Shown: positions 1 through 11,066, counted from the stretch's first letter. The stretch is DNA of 64,000 nucleotides from Ignavibacteria bacterium (GCA_016720145.1 JADJXV010000002.1:365629-429628), one strand, 5' to 3'. Notes: generated by a model not told the origin, from the letters alone. Translations and numbers: made by a program.

Positions 1-52
1 GAACCATGACATGCTCTTTATCCGAGATAAGAGTAGGCGCGAGGTAGAATCC

Positions 53-3000
53 TCATCGCACTACCATTACCTTCACGACACTCTCGAATATCCCCGCCCG
101 CATAAGACAGAAATATACACCAACTGGCAAGTCAAACGCAGCGGAATACTCGCCTGCTTCGAGCGCACCATTGGAGACAACAAGCGCGGAATTGCCAACA
201 TAATCAAACACTTCCAAGTAAACATTTCCCGAAAGTCCTACACCGAAATCGATGCTTCTGTCTTTGATAGACAGGAAATACTTCTTGCCTGTACTGCTCA
301 CGACACGGATATTTTTCCCGCAGTAGTCGGCGAGCATGAGAATTGTGCCTGTGGTGTTCCATGTATCGCATTCAGCAACTTTTGCTGTATCAACAAATAA
401 TTGAATAGGATAAATTGTGTCAGATGTATTCGGCAGGAATGCGTCGAAGGTTATAGGAATTGAATGACTTCCGCCATTACCATTTACCAGCAATTCTCCG
501 TTGTTATCATCTGGAATTGCTTGACTATTTGCGATTGAATTGTACTTCACTAGTAATGGATCGTACTTCAATCTCACTCTCCAATCGTCGACTCCACTCG
601 GAATTTCTAAACTTGTCGTGAATTGCTTGCCCGGGAAGATATATATCGCATCGGGCTGCAAAGTGAATGAACGTTCATTCCTTGGATTTACCGTTACCGT
701 GACTTCGTCAGATTTGATGCATCCTACAGGATTAGTGACGGAGAGTGTGTAGATCGTTGTCGTCGCAGGGCTTGCTATCGTCTCACTTGTAAAAGGACTT
801 GATAGACCTATCGAAGGACTCCAAGAATACTTGTTAGCAGGGTCTGCGGGTGTGCCTATTTGGGTACTTGCGCCAATGCAGATTGTTGTGTCATCGCCGG
901 CGTTGGCGTTCGGTGGTGGGGCTATCGTTACGGTCACGAAGGCGGAATCGATGCACGTACCGCTCGACACAAGCACTCTGTATCTCGTTGTGATTGCTGG
1001 ATTAGCCGTAGGATTAGCAGCTAATGGATTATCCAATCCTTCGCTCGGTGACCACTCATATTGTGCTCCCCCGCTTGCGAATAACTGTGCGCTTGTGCCT
1101 TCGCAGATGCTGGCATCATTCGAAACAATTGCTTTAATAGTGCCGATAGTGAGTAGTACAGTATCGCTTGCAGTGCAGCCGCCAATTCCAGTAACGGTGA
1201 GTATGTATTGCGTTGTGCTTGTGGGCGATGCCGTGGGATTGGCTTTGGTTGCATCATCTAAGCCGTTCGTTGGTTGCCATGAGTACGTAAATCCTGCTTG
1301 CGCTGCTTCGCCTATTTCTGTGCTTGCGCCAAGGCAGAGAGTTTTGTCTTGCTCCGGCTTTGGCGGTTGGTTGTGGATTCACGGTGATGGTGACAAAGGC
1401 AGAGTCTTGGCAGGTGCCGCTCGACACTATTACTTTGTAGGTGGTTGTTTTAGTTGGAGTTGCAATTGGATTGCTGATAGTTGTATCGCTGAGACCTGTC
1501 TGAGGTGACCACCTGTATTGCGCGCCTCCGCTCGCAAGAAGCCGAACATGCGAACCTTCACAAATCGTGGTATCGTTGGATACCTTTGCGACAATAACGC
1601 CAACAGCAATAAGGACGGTATCCACTGCAATGCACCCATGCTCATTAGTAACAGTGAGGATATAGCGAGTTGTGGTCTTAGGTGAAGCAATTGGATTCGC
1701 TATACTTGGATTATCAAGACTGTTCGGTGGGGACCATGAATACGTATTACCGGCTTCCGGATTGGTGCCTAGCTGAGTAGTTTCTTGGTCGCAGAGAGTG
1801 ATATCTGCGCCTGCTGTAGCGTTTGGTATTGGATACACAATTGCAGTCGCAGTGTCAGAAGTCGAACTATTATCATTCGTTACCTTCAATATCACGTTGT
1901 GCTGTCCGGCTTGAGAATACCGCACCGTGATGGCGCTGTCTGTGCTGATGGCCGGAGTGCCAGCTTCAAATGTCCATACGCGGCGCAAGACATTCTTACT
2001 TTTATCACTAAATCTCAATGCGGTATTGACACAACCACTATCGATTTGTATGGCTGCCTGTGGTGGCGAGCATGGCGCTAAGGGATGCACTCCATCTTGA
2101 TTAAAAATATAATCCATGAAATTAGGGAGACCTAATTGGCAGTTATTGGTGATGGCAACTGCATTATTCACACAAGAACATCCCACACCCTTTACATTGG
2201 GATTTTCGATGACACTGAGATACGGTTGGTTGTTTTGAGCGCAATATATTTTCCCATTTGGTGCTAATTGAAGCGCTAAAGAAGCAAGCCCCTCAATTGA
2301 TGGTTGCAATACAAAATAAAGCGAGCTTTGAATGGAGGCGGCATTAGGTACACTTAAATCAAACTGACAAAGACCTCCATATCCTTTGGGAAACGTTAAA
2401 TTACGATAGGTAACATATAATTTACGATTGTCAGGCGAGAAGGAAATGCCGTAAGGAGCGACATCTTTGCTTATTGTAAGTGGAATACAATTCGTCACTT
2501 CCCCCGTTTTGGCATTAAAATCGAACAGTTCTACTTTATATTCACCAAATGCTACTAGAGCCAATTTGCTCCGATCGGGTGAAATTTTTAAATATCCACT
2601 TTCATATTCTGTAGCAGTGCTTGCATAGTTTGAAACTCTATAATTACTCTCTACCCCGGTTGAGTTGATGTGATAGGAATACAATACTCCCCCTACTTTT
2701 GTATGTGCGACGATCCAATATCCGGTGCCCGCACAATCAAGAGTGCCGGTAAGCTTTTCTGATACACCGCCGTTGAGACGTTTATTTTTTATAAGTACAT
2801 CGCCTGTTGAAAATTCCATACTTATCAATGAGTAATACAACGAAAACTCATTGTTCTCAGCTTCAGATACAGTAAACACATAGTATTGGAGAGAATTCCC
2901 GGAATTAGGAACAATCAACGCGCTTTGAGTAGAAGAAGCGCCCCCCTTAAATCCGATACCATTTTTTATAATCTGATGCTTATTATTCCAAATAGTAAGT

Positions 3001-3218
3001 CCATCAGTATAAAATAGCAATTTTCCCGTTATTTTATCGGATGCGATAGCACACCCCTCCACAGTTTTCATTGTACTACCATACAGTGGGATTGGTGAAC
3101 CGGTAGAGAAACTAACACCTGCGTAGTCTCCAAAATACCAGTTGTCCGCCTCATGCTGAGCAAAAGCAGGAAGGAAGCAACTATAGAAAAATACAGCAAG
3201 AGGGATCAATATTCTCAT
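53..3218 (-). CDS. T9SS-secreted Ig/PKD-repeat surface protein, interrupted by one frameshift
   Basis: Two reading frames (1254-3218 and 53-1036 with its upstream extension) join into one protein of about 1,055 residues. It has a signal peptide ending FAQ, then a beta-propeller-like N-terminal half (NWYFGDYAGVSF, LLFYTDG) common in Bacteroidota surface proteins. A PKD-like domain, three to four Ig-like repeats (SPxxGL, TxxYxVxV, NAGADxTxC patterns) and a C-terminal T9SS-like sorting domain ending VKVMVVR follow. The frames meet at 1346-1355, where one extra T turns the expected ...AGADKTLC... frame out of register. After removing it the downstream frame reads through to the stop at 53 with clear Ig-repeat sequence. 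The protein is probably displayed on the cell surface; the ligand is unknown. The frameshift is a sequencing error or a recent mutation. Confidence 0.8.
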
Positions 3219-3557
3219 GAAAAAATACTCTCTCGGCGAAAAATTCCGGCGTGGAAGATTGAAGCAATTTAACTCATTGCAGGAAATTGAAATACCTACG
3301 ATGCAAATTACAAAAAGGCGAGAATAGCTGCAAGGAAATAGTTGAAGAATAGAAGGCTGATTTTTATGAATTTTATAATCTTAGCTGATAAATTATCTCA
3401 CTTTCTATAAATCAACTTCATCACAAGCCATCATTACCCAAGTTGAATCAACTACACGTACGAATAATTACCACACTTACCCAAAATTTTCAAAGAGAAT
3501 CAATTTCACACCCGTATTTTTGCAGAAAAATATTCCTATTGATGACGTAACACTTCC
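3219..3557. promoter_or_regulatory. Divergent intergenic region with a TAnnTTTG promoter
   Basis: This AT-rich region separates the divergent surface-protein gene and the penicillin-binding-protein gene. A TATTTTTG box at 3515-3522 lies 36 bases before the plus-strand ATG at 3558, matching the Bacteroidota -7 consensus TAnnTTTG. No convincing -33 TTTG was found at the expected distance. I see no other gene here. Confidence 0.45.
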
Positions 3558-5403
3558 ATGGCCAAACAAGCTCCTCCCGAACCCGCCGAAGAAACCAATA
3601 AAAGCTGGAAAATCGGCGTTCTGCTCGTGATTTTCCTCCTCGCTTTTTCGGGAATCCTCGTGCGGCTCTTCATTATTCAAATCGTGAAAGCCGGCGAATA
3701 TCGAGCGCTTGCACGTAAACAATATGAATCCCGTATCGAACTAAAACCAGAACGTGGAAGAATTTACGACCGCAATGGACACATCATCGCCTCCACAATC
3801 AAGAGCGTGTCCTTCGCTGTCGATCCTCGATTAGTAGAGCATCCACACACCATTGCTCTCGCCCTCGAATCACTTACCGGTGACTCGGCATCCGTATGGG
3901 AACATAAAATCCGCACATCAAAAAAATCCTTTCTCTGGCTCGCACGCGGCAATATCGACCGCCTCTCCCTGCTCGATACACTTCAAGATGCCGGACTCAT
4001 CAAAGTCAAAGAACCTCGTAGAAATTACCTGTTTGGCAATGCAGCTTCGCAAATTGTCGGTTGCACAAGCGTGGACAATCAAGGACTTAGCGGTGTCGAA
4101 CTAGCTCTGGATTCGCTCCTTAAAGGAGAAGCAGGATTTATGATCATGCAACGTGACGGCAAAGGTAACTTACGTCCCTCAGTTGACTTACCGACGAATC
4201 CGGCATCCAATGGACATTCTGTACAGCTCACACTCTACCGATACAGTGAACGCTCACCATGGCGTATGGAAGCTCTCCGACGGGTATGAAATTAAAGACT
4301 CTCACCCGCTCGGACGCATTACTTTCGCCGAAGCTATCGAACAATCCAGCAATGTGGTTTTTGCGCTCCAATCACAGAAAATTGCCGATGATAAATTCTA
4401 TAAATACGCTCGTGACTTTGGGTTCGGTATCACCCTCGGCATCGACGTTCCGGGCGAAGTCTCGGGCCGAATGAAAAAGCCCCGGGAGTTCGACGGCGCC
4501 ACTAAATACTTCATGGCGTACGGTTACGAGCTCGCCGCCACCGCCCTCCAAATCGTCAACGCCTACTCGGCAGTCGCCAACGGCGGCGTGATGATGAAGC
4601 CGTATTTAATCAAGAAAATTCTCGATGAAAATGGTAATGAAATCGAGTCGTATTCACCGCAAAAAATCCGCCGGGTGATCTCACCTGAAACCGCGAAAGA
4701 GCTCACCGAACTCTTCTGCGGCGTGGTCGAACGTGGCACCGGCGTCGAAGCCCGCGTGCAAGGAATGCGTATCGCCGGCAAAACCGGTACCGCCCAGCAG
4801 CTCGTCGATGGTACCTATTCCAAAAAAGCATACACGGCGTCGTTTGTGGGGTTCTTCCCGGCAGACAAACCCAAAATCGCGATGATGATCATGCTCGACA
4901 AACCCCAAACCGACATCTACGGCGGTAAGACCGCAGCCCCGATTTTCCGGAGAATTGCGCAGCGCTGGATATCAGCCACGCACATCGAAGGCATTAAAGA
5001 TGAAATACTTACCGAACAATCCGACTCCGTCACCGTTCCCGACGTGCGCGGTATCAGCGTCGAAAATGCGGAAGTCGTTCTCCACCAACTCGGGCTGCGC
5101 CTCAAGAACCGCGGACAAGGAATCATCGCGCAGCAGTCACCTCTTCCGACGATTCGCGTGGTGCGCGGCAGCGAAATTCTCGCTGAGTCCCGTGTGCCTA
5201 CGCCGCAAGTCGTGAATACCGATTCCACCGAAAAAGTTCGCATCGCCGCACTCCGTCCGGATGTACGCGGCATGGCAGTTCGTCGAGCACTCGCCGTGCT
5301 TCATGCTGCCGGCACGAAAGTCAAAGTCATCGGCAGCGGCTCCGTGCAGCGCCAAACCTGGGCACCGGGCAAGGAAAAGTCGTGTACGATTGAGTGTAAG
5401 TAG
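3558..5403 (+). pseudogene. ftsI: FtsI/PBP2-type peptidoglycan transpeptidase with PASTA domains, internal deletion removing the SxxK motif
   Basis: The protein resembles a class B penicillin-binding protein. It has a short cytoplasmic tail, one membrane helix (residues about 17-42), the N-terminal dimerisation domain (GRIYDRNG) and the start of the transpeptidase domain. That domain breaks after NGHSVQLTL near 4228. Sequence resumes in another frame with GVWKLSDGYEIKDSHPLGRI, then the SxN motif (SSN), the KTGTAQQ motif and two PASTA-like repeats (VPDVRGISVENAEVVLHQLG and LRPDVRGMAVRRAL). About 100-130 residues that should hold the catalytic SxxK are missing, so the gene as read cannot make an active enzyme. 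It stands alone: mraW, ftsL and murE, its usual division-cluster neighbours, are not adjacent. Either a real deletion allele or an assembly collapse. Confidence 0.8.
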
Positions 5404-5678
5404 TTGGGTTCGCTTGTGCATACTCCTGGCGTCGTCTGCGGTCACCCGTTGCCGTCCAACGGAAGAAAAAGCAGTGATATTTTTCGGTAAGTTGTGGTAT
5501 TTTGCAGGTATGGCGGGGAACAAATCGGTTGCTGATGAAGTAATGGGAATTCAATTTGAATCGGTCATCAATCGAAATACGATATGAATACCCAATTTTT
5601 ACGTAGCAATATAAGACAGCAATTCTGTATATTTTTAACAAAAACAACAAGACTTATCCATTAATTCATCTGTAATTT
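5404..5678. other. Intergenic spacer without a recognised gene
   Basis: The stretch holds short open frames only, none with recognisable sequence. A TATTTTG-like box occurs near 5500, but no gene starts at the matching distance. The region next to the TPR gene is strongly AT-rich. Confidence 0.4.
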
Positions 5679-6509
5679 ATGAGTTATAATTATATGAAAT
5701 TGATGCTATTCTTACTTCTGCTTTTATTGTCATGCCGAATTGCTACTAAGGAGTCAGTTGCCTATAAATATTTAACCAAAGGTTTAGAAAAGGAAAAACT
5801 TCAAGACTATAAATCTGCAATTCAATATTATGACCAAGCAATTGAGATTGATTCTAATTATATATACGCCTATAATAACCGTGGTTATATGAATAGTTTG
5901 CTCAGTAATTACAAAGAAGCTATTGTTGATTACAACAAAGCATTGAGACTTAATCCATTGTACACAAAGTCGTTATATAATAGAGCAATAGCAAGATACA
6001 ACACTGAATCGTATACAGAGGCATTGTCAGATCTTAACAAGGTTATTGAAATATACCCTAAAGATTTTTCTTCATACCTTACTAGAGGATCTGTTAAGTT
6101 TATGCTGGAAGATTATCAAGGTGCACTTGAAGATTATAGTTACTGCATACAATTAAATCCAGAGTCTGCTTCTGCTTATGTAAACCGTGCAAATACAAAA
6201 CGTAAATTGAACGAGAATGCGGAAGCTATGAAGGATTTCGATCAAGCAATAGAAATTTCTCCGCGCTATTCTTATGCATTTAATGCAAGAGGATATGCAA
6301 AAATGGATATGAAAGATTATTTAGGTGCAATCAGGGATTATACAGCTTCAATTACAATTGACTCGACTAATTCTTTCACTTATAGTAGTAGAGCTTGGAT
6401 AAAATTTACACTAGGGGACCAGTCAGGTGCCTGTGATGATTGGCTCCAAGCAGGTATGCTCGGAAATGAAGATGCATATAAGGCAATGGAAAAATATTGC
6501 AACAGATGA
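5679..6509 (+). CDS. TPR-repeat lipoprotein
   Basis: A protein of 276 residues with a lipoprotein signal (LLLLLLSC, lipid attachment on the Cys); an ATG at 5694 is the likelier start because it gives a more compact signal. About seven 34-residue TPR repeats follow (AYNNRGYMNSL, LYNRAIARYN, YVNRANTKRK and similar). The C-terminal cap GACDDWLQAGMLGNEDAY ending KYC is shared with the two TPR genes downstream. TPRs are protein-interaction scaffolds; the partner is unknown. It is the first of three related TPR genes and is followed, 26 bases after its stop, by a truncated rpe start. Confidence 0.8.
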   Translation: MSYNYMKLMLFLLLLLLSCRIATKESVAYKYLTKGLEKEKLQDYKSAIQYYDQAIEIDSNYIYAYNNRGYMNSLLSNYKEAIVDYNKALRLNPLYTKSLYNRAIARYNTESYTEALSDLNKVIEIYPKDFSSYLTRGSVKFMLEDYQGALEDYSYCIQLNPESASAYVNRANTKRKLNENAEAMKDFDQAIEISPRYSYAFNARGYAKMDMKDYLGAIRDYTASITIDSTNSFTYSSRAWIKFTLGDQSGACDDWLQAGMLGNEDAYKAMEKYCNR

Positions 6510-6535
6510 TTAATACCAATTTAACAAAACACATT

Positions 6536-6595
6536 ATGACACACACTCTCCAACTTGCTCCATCGCTCCTATCCGCTGATTTTGCAAATGTATGA
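6536..6595 (+). pseudogene. Truncated 5' end of rpe, copy 1
   Basis: The 20-codon frame MTHTLQLAPSLLSADFANV-stop matches the first 18 codons of intact rpe at 10292 (MTHSLKLAPSLLSADFAN...), mostly with synonymous differences. It starts 26 bases after the TPR stop, as intact rpe starts 28 bases after the third TPR stop. It marks a duplication breakpoint inside rpe, though it could also act as a leader peptide. Confidence 0.75.
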
Positions 6596-6664
6596 AGCAT
6601 TATTTCGTGAAAAAGTGAGTCTTCCAAGTACGTATTCTTAGAGTGGTGAAATGAAAAAAATACT
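6536..6664 (+). repeat. Duplicated rpe-start plus TPR leader, copy 1
   Basis: This segment is colinear and almost identical with 7698-7826. It comprises the rpe fragment, a spacer (CGTGAAAAAGTGAGTC ... TAGAGTGGTGAA) and the first codons of the next TPR gene. Both copies have exactly 115 bases from the rpe ATG to the TPR ATG. Confidence 0.85.
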
Positions 6665-7669
6665 TCTTCTTATACTATTTATAACAGTTACTTCTCAAGC
6701 AGACTGCTTCGGGCAGAGTGCTGAAGAGCATTTTAAACGAGGGACAAAAAAGTTGGAACTAGGTGATTATAAAGGGGCAATTAAGCACTTTAGTAAAGCG
6801 ATACAAAAAAAATCTACATATGCTGAGGCGTATGACAGTAGAGCGTATGTTAAAGGTATTCTCGAAGATTATGCGGGAGCTGTTGTCGATCTGAGTAAAG
6901 TTATAGAACTTAGTCCAAATGATTCAGAAGGTTATGTAAAAAGAGGAATCGTAAAAACATGCTCAATGATGAACATGGAGCTATTGAAGATTTTTCGAAA
7001 GCAATAGCCATCACGCCAAACAATGGAATTGCTTACAATTACAGAGGTGACACAAAGTATAGAATTGAAGATTATTCGGGAGCTATACAAGATTATACAA
7101 AAGCACTCGAATTTAACCCGATTGATGTACAAATTTATATAAATAGAGGTCTTGCAAAAGGAAAACTTGAGGATTATTTGGGAACTATTCAGGATTGTAA
7201 TGAAGTCTTAAAACTTGACTCTAATAATTATTGGGCTTACAATAATAGAGGTTATACTAAATATGTATTAATAGAATATCAAAATGCTATTGCCGATTTA
7301 ACGAAAGCTATACGTATTGATTCCAACGAAACAATAGCATATATTAATAGAGGTAACTCAAAATTGTTAATCGAAGATTATAATGGGGCTTTAGAAGATT
7401 ATAACAAAGCACTGACTCTTCAAAATGACAACCCTAATTTATTTTTCAACAGAGCATTAACAAAAATTAAACTTGCTGATAATAAAGGGGGATTGGAAGA
7501 TTACAATAAAGCAATCTCTCTTAATCCTGAGTACGGGAAAGCATACTATAACAGGGGATGGGTAAAGTTTGATGGAGGAGATACAGCCGGTGCTTGTGAT
7601 GATTGGGCAAAAGCCGGAATATTAGGAAATGACGATGTTTATTCAACTCTAGAAAAATACTGTAAATAA
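6651..7669 (+). CDS. TPR-repeat secreted protein, one frameshift
   Basis: A signal peptide (MKKILLLILFITVTSQADCFG) precedes about nine TPR repeats and the cap GACDDWAKAGILGNDDVY ending KYC. The frame is broken at 6953-6957, where five A's should be six: restoring one A gives VKNMLNDEHGAIEDFSKAI, a continuous TPR. So 6651-7007 and 6959-7669 are one gene of about 340 residues. It is a middle-sized relative of the flanking TPR genes and probably arose by tandem duplication with them. Likely periplasmic or exported; function unknown. Confidence 0.8.
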
Positions 7670-7697
7670 ATCTACCTATCAACAAAACAAACACATC

Positions 7698-7757
7698 ATG
7701 ACACACTCTCTCCAGCTTGCTCCATCGCTCCTATCGGCTGATTTTGCAAATGTATGA
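7698..7757 (+). pseudogene. Truncated 5' end of rpe, copy 2
   Basis: A 20-codon frame MTHSLQLAPSLLSADFANV-stop starts 28 bases after the second TPR stop. It differs from copy 1 by a few bases and shares with it Gln6 and the GTA-TGA ending, so both copies come from one earlier junction. Confidence 0.75.
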
Positions 7758-7826
7758 AGCATTGTTTCGTGAAAAAGTGAGTCTTCCAAGTACGTATTCT
7801 TAGAGTGGTGAAATGAAAAAAATACT
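7698..7826 (+). repeat. Duplicated rpe-start plus TPR leader, copy 2
   Basis: The second copy of the unit described at 6536-6664. It leads directly into the ATG of the large TPR gene at 7813, and the spacer between rpe fragment and TPR start is nearly identical to copy 1. Confidence 0.85.
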
Positions 7827-10263
7827 CTTTTTATTTGTGTTAACCATCGCCACATGGTATACGAGTGCTGCACAGACTGCAAAGAAGCATTTTCAGGTAG
7901 GGCTGGAAAGAAGAAAAAATATAGATTTCGAAGGATCAATAGAAGCCTTTGATCGAGCAATAAAAAGTAATCCAAAGTATGCCGAGGCTTACTACAACAG
8001 AGCAATTGCTAAATATTTACTTCATGACTTTAGTGAGGCAATTCAGGATTGCAGTAAAGCAATCAGAATTAATCCTAACAATAAAGAAATCTATCTGTTC
8101 AGGGGAATTACAAAAGTTCAACATCTTGATTATCTTGGAGCTATCCGCGATTTCAATAAAGCAATCGAAATTAGTTCCGACTATGCCGAAGCATATTCGC
8201 ATCGCGCAATTGCAAAGGAGTATCTCAAAGACTTTTCCGGAGCGATTGCAGACTACACCAAAGCGTTAGAATTTATAGATCGCAAAGTAGATTCGAGTTC
8301 GTTGTTTTCGATTGGAAAGCAAAAATATAAGTTAAAAGATTTTCTGGGAATAAGCACTGGATTTAAAGTAACTGGAGTTCAACATGAGGATGCAGAGTTT
8401 TACCTTAAAAGGGGGTTAATAAAATCTAAAAGTAATGATTATCTCGGAGCAATTGAGGATTTTACTGCTGCTATAAAAATCGATTCCAATTATGCATGGG
8501 CATATAATTGCCGTGGATATACAAAATATGAGAGAAAAGAATATCTGAGTGCTATTGAGGATTTCAATCATGCCATTTCTATATTTCCTACATATTCGTC
8601 CGCTTACTCTGTTATGGGTGATGTAAAATTTGAGCTCAAAAACTATACAGGCGCCATGAAAGATTATTCTAAAGCAATAGAGCTTCATTCAACGAACGCC
8701 ATTACATACTATAAGAGAGGGAGACTTAAAAGTAAAATTGAAGATTATATCGGTGCCCAACAAGATTATACCAAAGCGATTGAAATTGATTCTAATTTTT
8801 CAGATGCTTACAGTAGTAGAGGACATCAGAAACTTGAGCTGAAAGATTATATAGGCGCCATTAATGATGCAACCAAAGCTATACTATTGAACCCTAAAAA
8901 TCAAAATGCTTACAACATCAGATGTCGTGCTAAATTTGAAGGTAAATTTATTTTTAATGCACTTGATGATTGTAATATGGCCGTTCAATTAGATAGTAAT
9001 GATGAATATGCGCACAGAAACAGAGGGAGTGTTAAGTTAAATCTCAATGATTATCAAGGAGCATTAGCTGATTTCAATAAAGCGATACAATTAGATTCCA
9101 ATGATACATGGGCATTCAAAGAAAGAGCGGATGCAAAAGCTAAACTTGCTGATTATCAAGGGGCAATCTATGATTATTCAAAAGCAATCGAACTCGATCC
9201 AAAATTTGCATGGGCATATAATAGTAGAGGTTATGTCTATTTTAATAGTTTGAAAAAATATACGGACGCACAGAATGATTTTACAAAAGCAATAGAATTG
9301 GATTCGCTCTACACTACCGCACTCCTTAACAGAGGATTAGTAAAAGATGAGCTCAAAGATGAAGAAGGTGCAATTAGGGACTATAGCAAAGTAATAGAAC
9401 TTGATTCTAATAACGAATGGGGCTATAATAACAGAGGTTATGTAAAATTCAAGCGTAAAGACTATCAGGAAGCACTTATAGATTTAGATAAAGCGATACT
9501 TATCAATTCAAAAAATACAACAGCATATTACAATAGGGCTGCTGTTCACTACAACCTCGGGAACTTTCAAAACGCTATCGGGGATTATGATGTAATATTG
9601 GAACTTCTCCCAAATGATGAAATTGCTTATGCAAAAAGAGGAAATTCAAAAGCCATGCTCAAGGATTATCAAGCAGGAATCGAAGATTTAAGCAAAGCTA
9701 TTGAAATTCAACCGGGGTACGTAGATGCATTTAGATCAAGGGCTTCATTACTATTAAATCTCAAAAGATACAACGATGCTATTCATGATTTAGATACAGT
9801 GCTTGCCCATGACTCAACTGAAGGTTTATCGTATATCGTTCGAGCCGGCATAAAAGAAAAAAATAACGATCTTAAGGGGGCTATCGATGATTTCTCAAAA
9901 GCTATTCTTATTGATCCGTACAATTCTAACGTATATACATACCGTGGTTTTATGAGAAATAAAATGGGAGATTATTATAGAGCTATTCGAGACTTCAATA
10001 CGGCAATACAGCTCGACTCTAACAACGCAACTATCTATTGTTATCGAGGAGAATCGAAATTATATCGTAATGATTATCAAGGAGCACTTGAAGATTTCAG
10101 CCGAGCAATCGAGATTAATCCTAAAGAATCTTGGGGATATTTCAATAGTGGGCTTGTGAAACAAAAACTTGGCTTAGTAAGCGACGCCTGCGCCGACTGG
10201 ACAAAAGCAAAAGAACTCGGCTCGAAAGAAGCGGATGCAATGCTCCAACAACACTGCAAATAA
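7813..10263 (+). CDS. Large TPR-repeat secreted protein (about 23 TPRs)
   Basis: A protein of 816 residues: signal peptide (ending TSAAQ), then about 23 consecutive TPR repeats of roughly 34 residues with the usual xYxNRGxxKxxxxDYxGAIxDYxKAI pattern. A diverged cap, DACADWTKAKELGSKEA ending QQHC, closes it. An all-TPR solenoid of this length has no catalytic part; it is probably a periplasmic or surface scaffold. It is the third member of the TPR cluster and sits directly before intact rpe. Unequal crossing-over between repeats could explain the size difference among the three genes. Confidence 0.85.
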   Translation: MKKILFLFVLTIATWYTSAAQTAKKHFQVGLERRKNIDFEGSIEAFDRAIKSNPKYAEAYYNRAIAKYLLHDFSEAIQDCSKAIRINPNNKEIYLFRGITKVQHLDYLGAIRDFNKAIEISSDYAEAYSHRAIAKEYLKDFSGAIADYTKALEFIDRKVDSSSLFSIGKQKYKLKDFLGISTGFKVTGVQHEDAEFYLKRGLIKSKSNDYLGAIEDFTAAIKIDSNYAWAYNCRGYTKYERKEYLSAIEDFNHAISIFPTYSSAYSVMGDVKFELKNYTGAMKDYSKAIELHSTNAITYYKRGRLKSKIEDYIGAQQDYTKAIEIDSNFSDAYSSRGHQKLELKDYIGAINDATKAILLNPKNQNAYNIRCRAKFEGKFIFNALDDCNMAVQLDSNDEYAHRNRGSVKLNLNDYQGALADFNKAIQLDSNDTWAFKERADAKAKLADYQGAIYDYSKAIELDPKFAWAYNSRGYVYFNSLKKYTDAQNDFTKAIELDSLYTTALLNRGLVKDELKDEEGAIRDYSKVIELDSNNEWGYNNRGYVKFKRKDYQEALIDLDKAILINSKNTTAYYNRAAVHYNLGNFQNAIGDYDVILELLPNDEIAYAKRGNSKAMLKDYQAGIEDLSKAIEIQPGYVDAFRSRASLLLNLKRYNDAIHDLDTVLAHDSTEGLSYIVRAGIKEKNNDLKGAIDDFSKAILIDPYNSNVYTYRGFMRNKMGDYYRAIRDFNTAIQLDSNNATIYCYRGESKLYRNDYQGALEDFSRAIEINPKESWGYFNSGLVKQKLGLVSDACADWTKAKELGSKEADAMLQQHCK

Positions 10264-10291
10264 ATCTACCTAACAATAAATCTAACACATT

Positions 10292-10957
10292 ATGACACAC
10301 TCTCTCAAGCTCGCTCCATCGCTCCTATCGGCAGACTTTGCTAATCTCGAACGTGATGTTCGCCTCTGCGAGTCGGCCGGTGCCGATGTGCTCCATGTGG
10401 ATGTGATGGACGGACATTTCGTGCCAAATATCACCATCGGTCCGCTCGTCGTGCAGGCGCTGCGCCCGAAAACATCCATGATCATCGATTGCCACTTGAT
10501 GATCGAAAATCCCGATGCCTACATCCCCGCATTCGCTGAGGCAGGCGCTGATTGGATATCGGTGCATGTCGAAACTTGTCGGCATCTCCATCGTACGCTT
10601 GGACTTATACGTTCGCTTGGGAAGCGTGCCGGCATCGTGCTCAATCCCGCAACGCCGCTTGAATTTGCTTATTCCGCGGCAGAACATTGTGATTTTATCC
10701 TGCTGATGAGTGTCAATCCAGGATTTGGCGGACAATCGTTTATCCCATCATTTATTTCACGATGTAGGTCCCTCCGTCAATACCTTGATTCACATGGACT
10801 TGCGCATGTGGAAATTGAGGTGGACGGAGGTGTAAAAATCGACAATGCAGCCGAGATTTATCAGGCAGGAGCCAGTATCCTCGTGAGCGGTTCCGGACTT
10901 TTTGCCGGTGATTTGACCGAGAATATGCGCCTGATGCGCGCGCAGGTGAATTCATAA
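10292..10957 (+). CDS. rpe: Ribulose-phosphate 3-epimerase
   Basis: A protein of 221 residues, the normal length for the family. It interconverts ribulose-5-phosphate and xylulose-5-phosphate in the pentose phosphate pathway. The TIM-barrel landmarks are all visible: LAPSLLSADF at the N-terminus, HVDVMDGHFVPNITIGP with metal-binding His/Asp, DCHLMIENPD, VNPGFGGQSFIP, and the phosphate-binding EVDGGV and SGSGLF near the end. It is the intact source of the two truncated rpe starts upstream. The cysS gene follows after about 110 bases. Confidence 0.95.
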   Translation: MTHSLKLAPSLLSADFANLERDVRLCESAGADVLHVDVMDGHFVPNITIGPLVVQALRPKTSMIIDCHLMIENPDAYIPAFAEAGADWISVHVETCRHLHRTLGLIRSLGKRAGIVLNPATPLEFAYSAAEHCDFILLMSVNPGFGGQSFIPSFISRCRSLRQYLDSHGLAHVEIEVDGGVKIDNAAEIYQAGASILVSGSGLFAGDLTENMRLMRAQVNS

Positions 10958-11066
10958 GGCGCTGATTGCGCTGATGGATATGATGCACGCTGATTTTTGG
11001 TGTTCTGCCAATCAGCGTGCGATTCCCCAATAAAATTAGAATTATAATTAATCAAGAATAACAACC

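Noticed and set aside
831..1508. Plus-strand open frame of 225 codons
   Set aside because: It is antisense to the Ig-repeat surface protein, whose frame is strongly supported by domain sequence. Long antisense frames follow from its composition.
3780..3830. STIK as the SxxK motif of the penicillin-binding protein
   Set aside because: It lies in the N-terminal dimerisation domain right after DRNGHIIA, far from SxN and KTGT. The true SxxK should lie in the missing segment.
10958..11066. Regulatory RNA between rpe and cysS
   Set aside because: The stretch contains a weak repeat of GCTGAT/ATCAGC type, but neither a T-box-like specifier nor a convincing terminator is visible.
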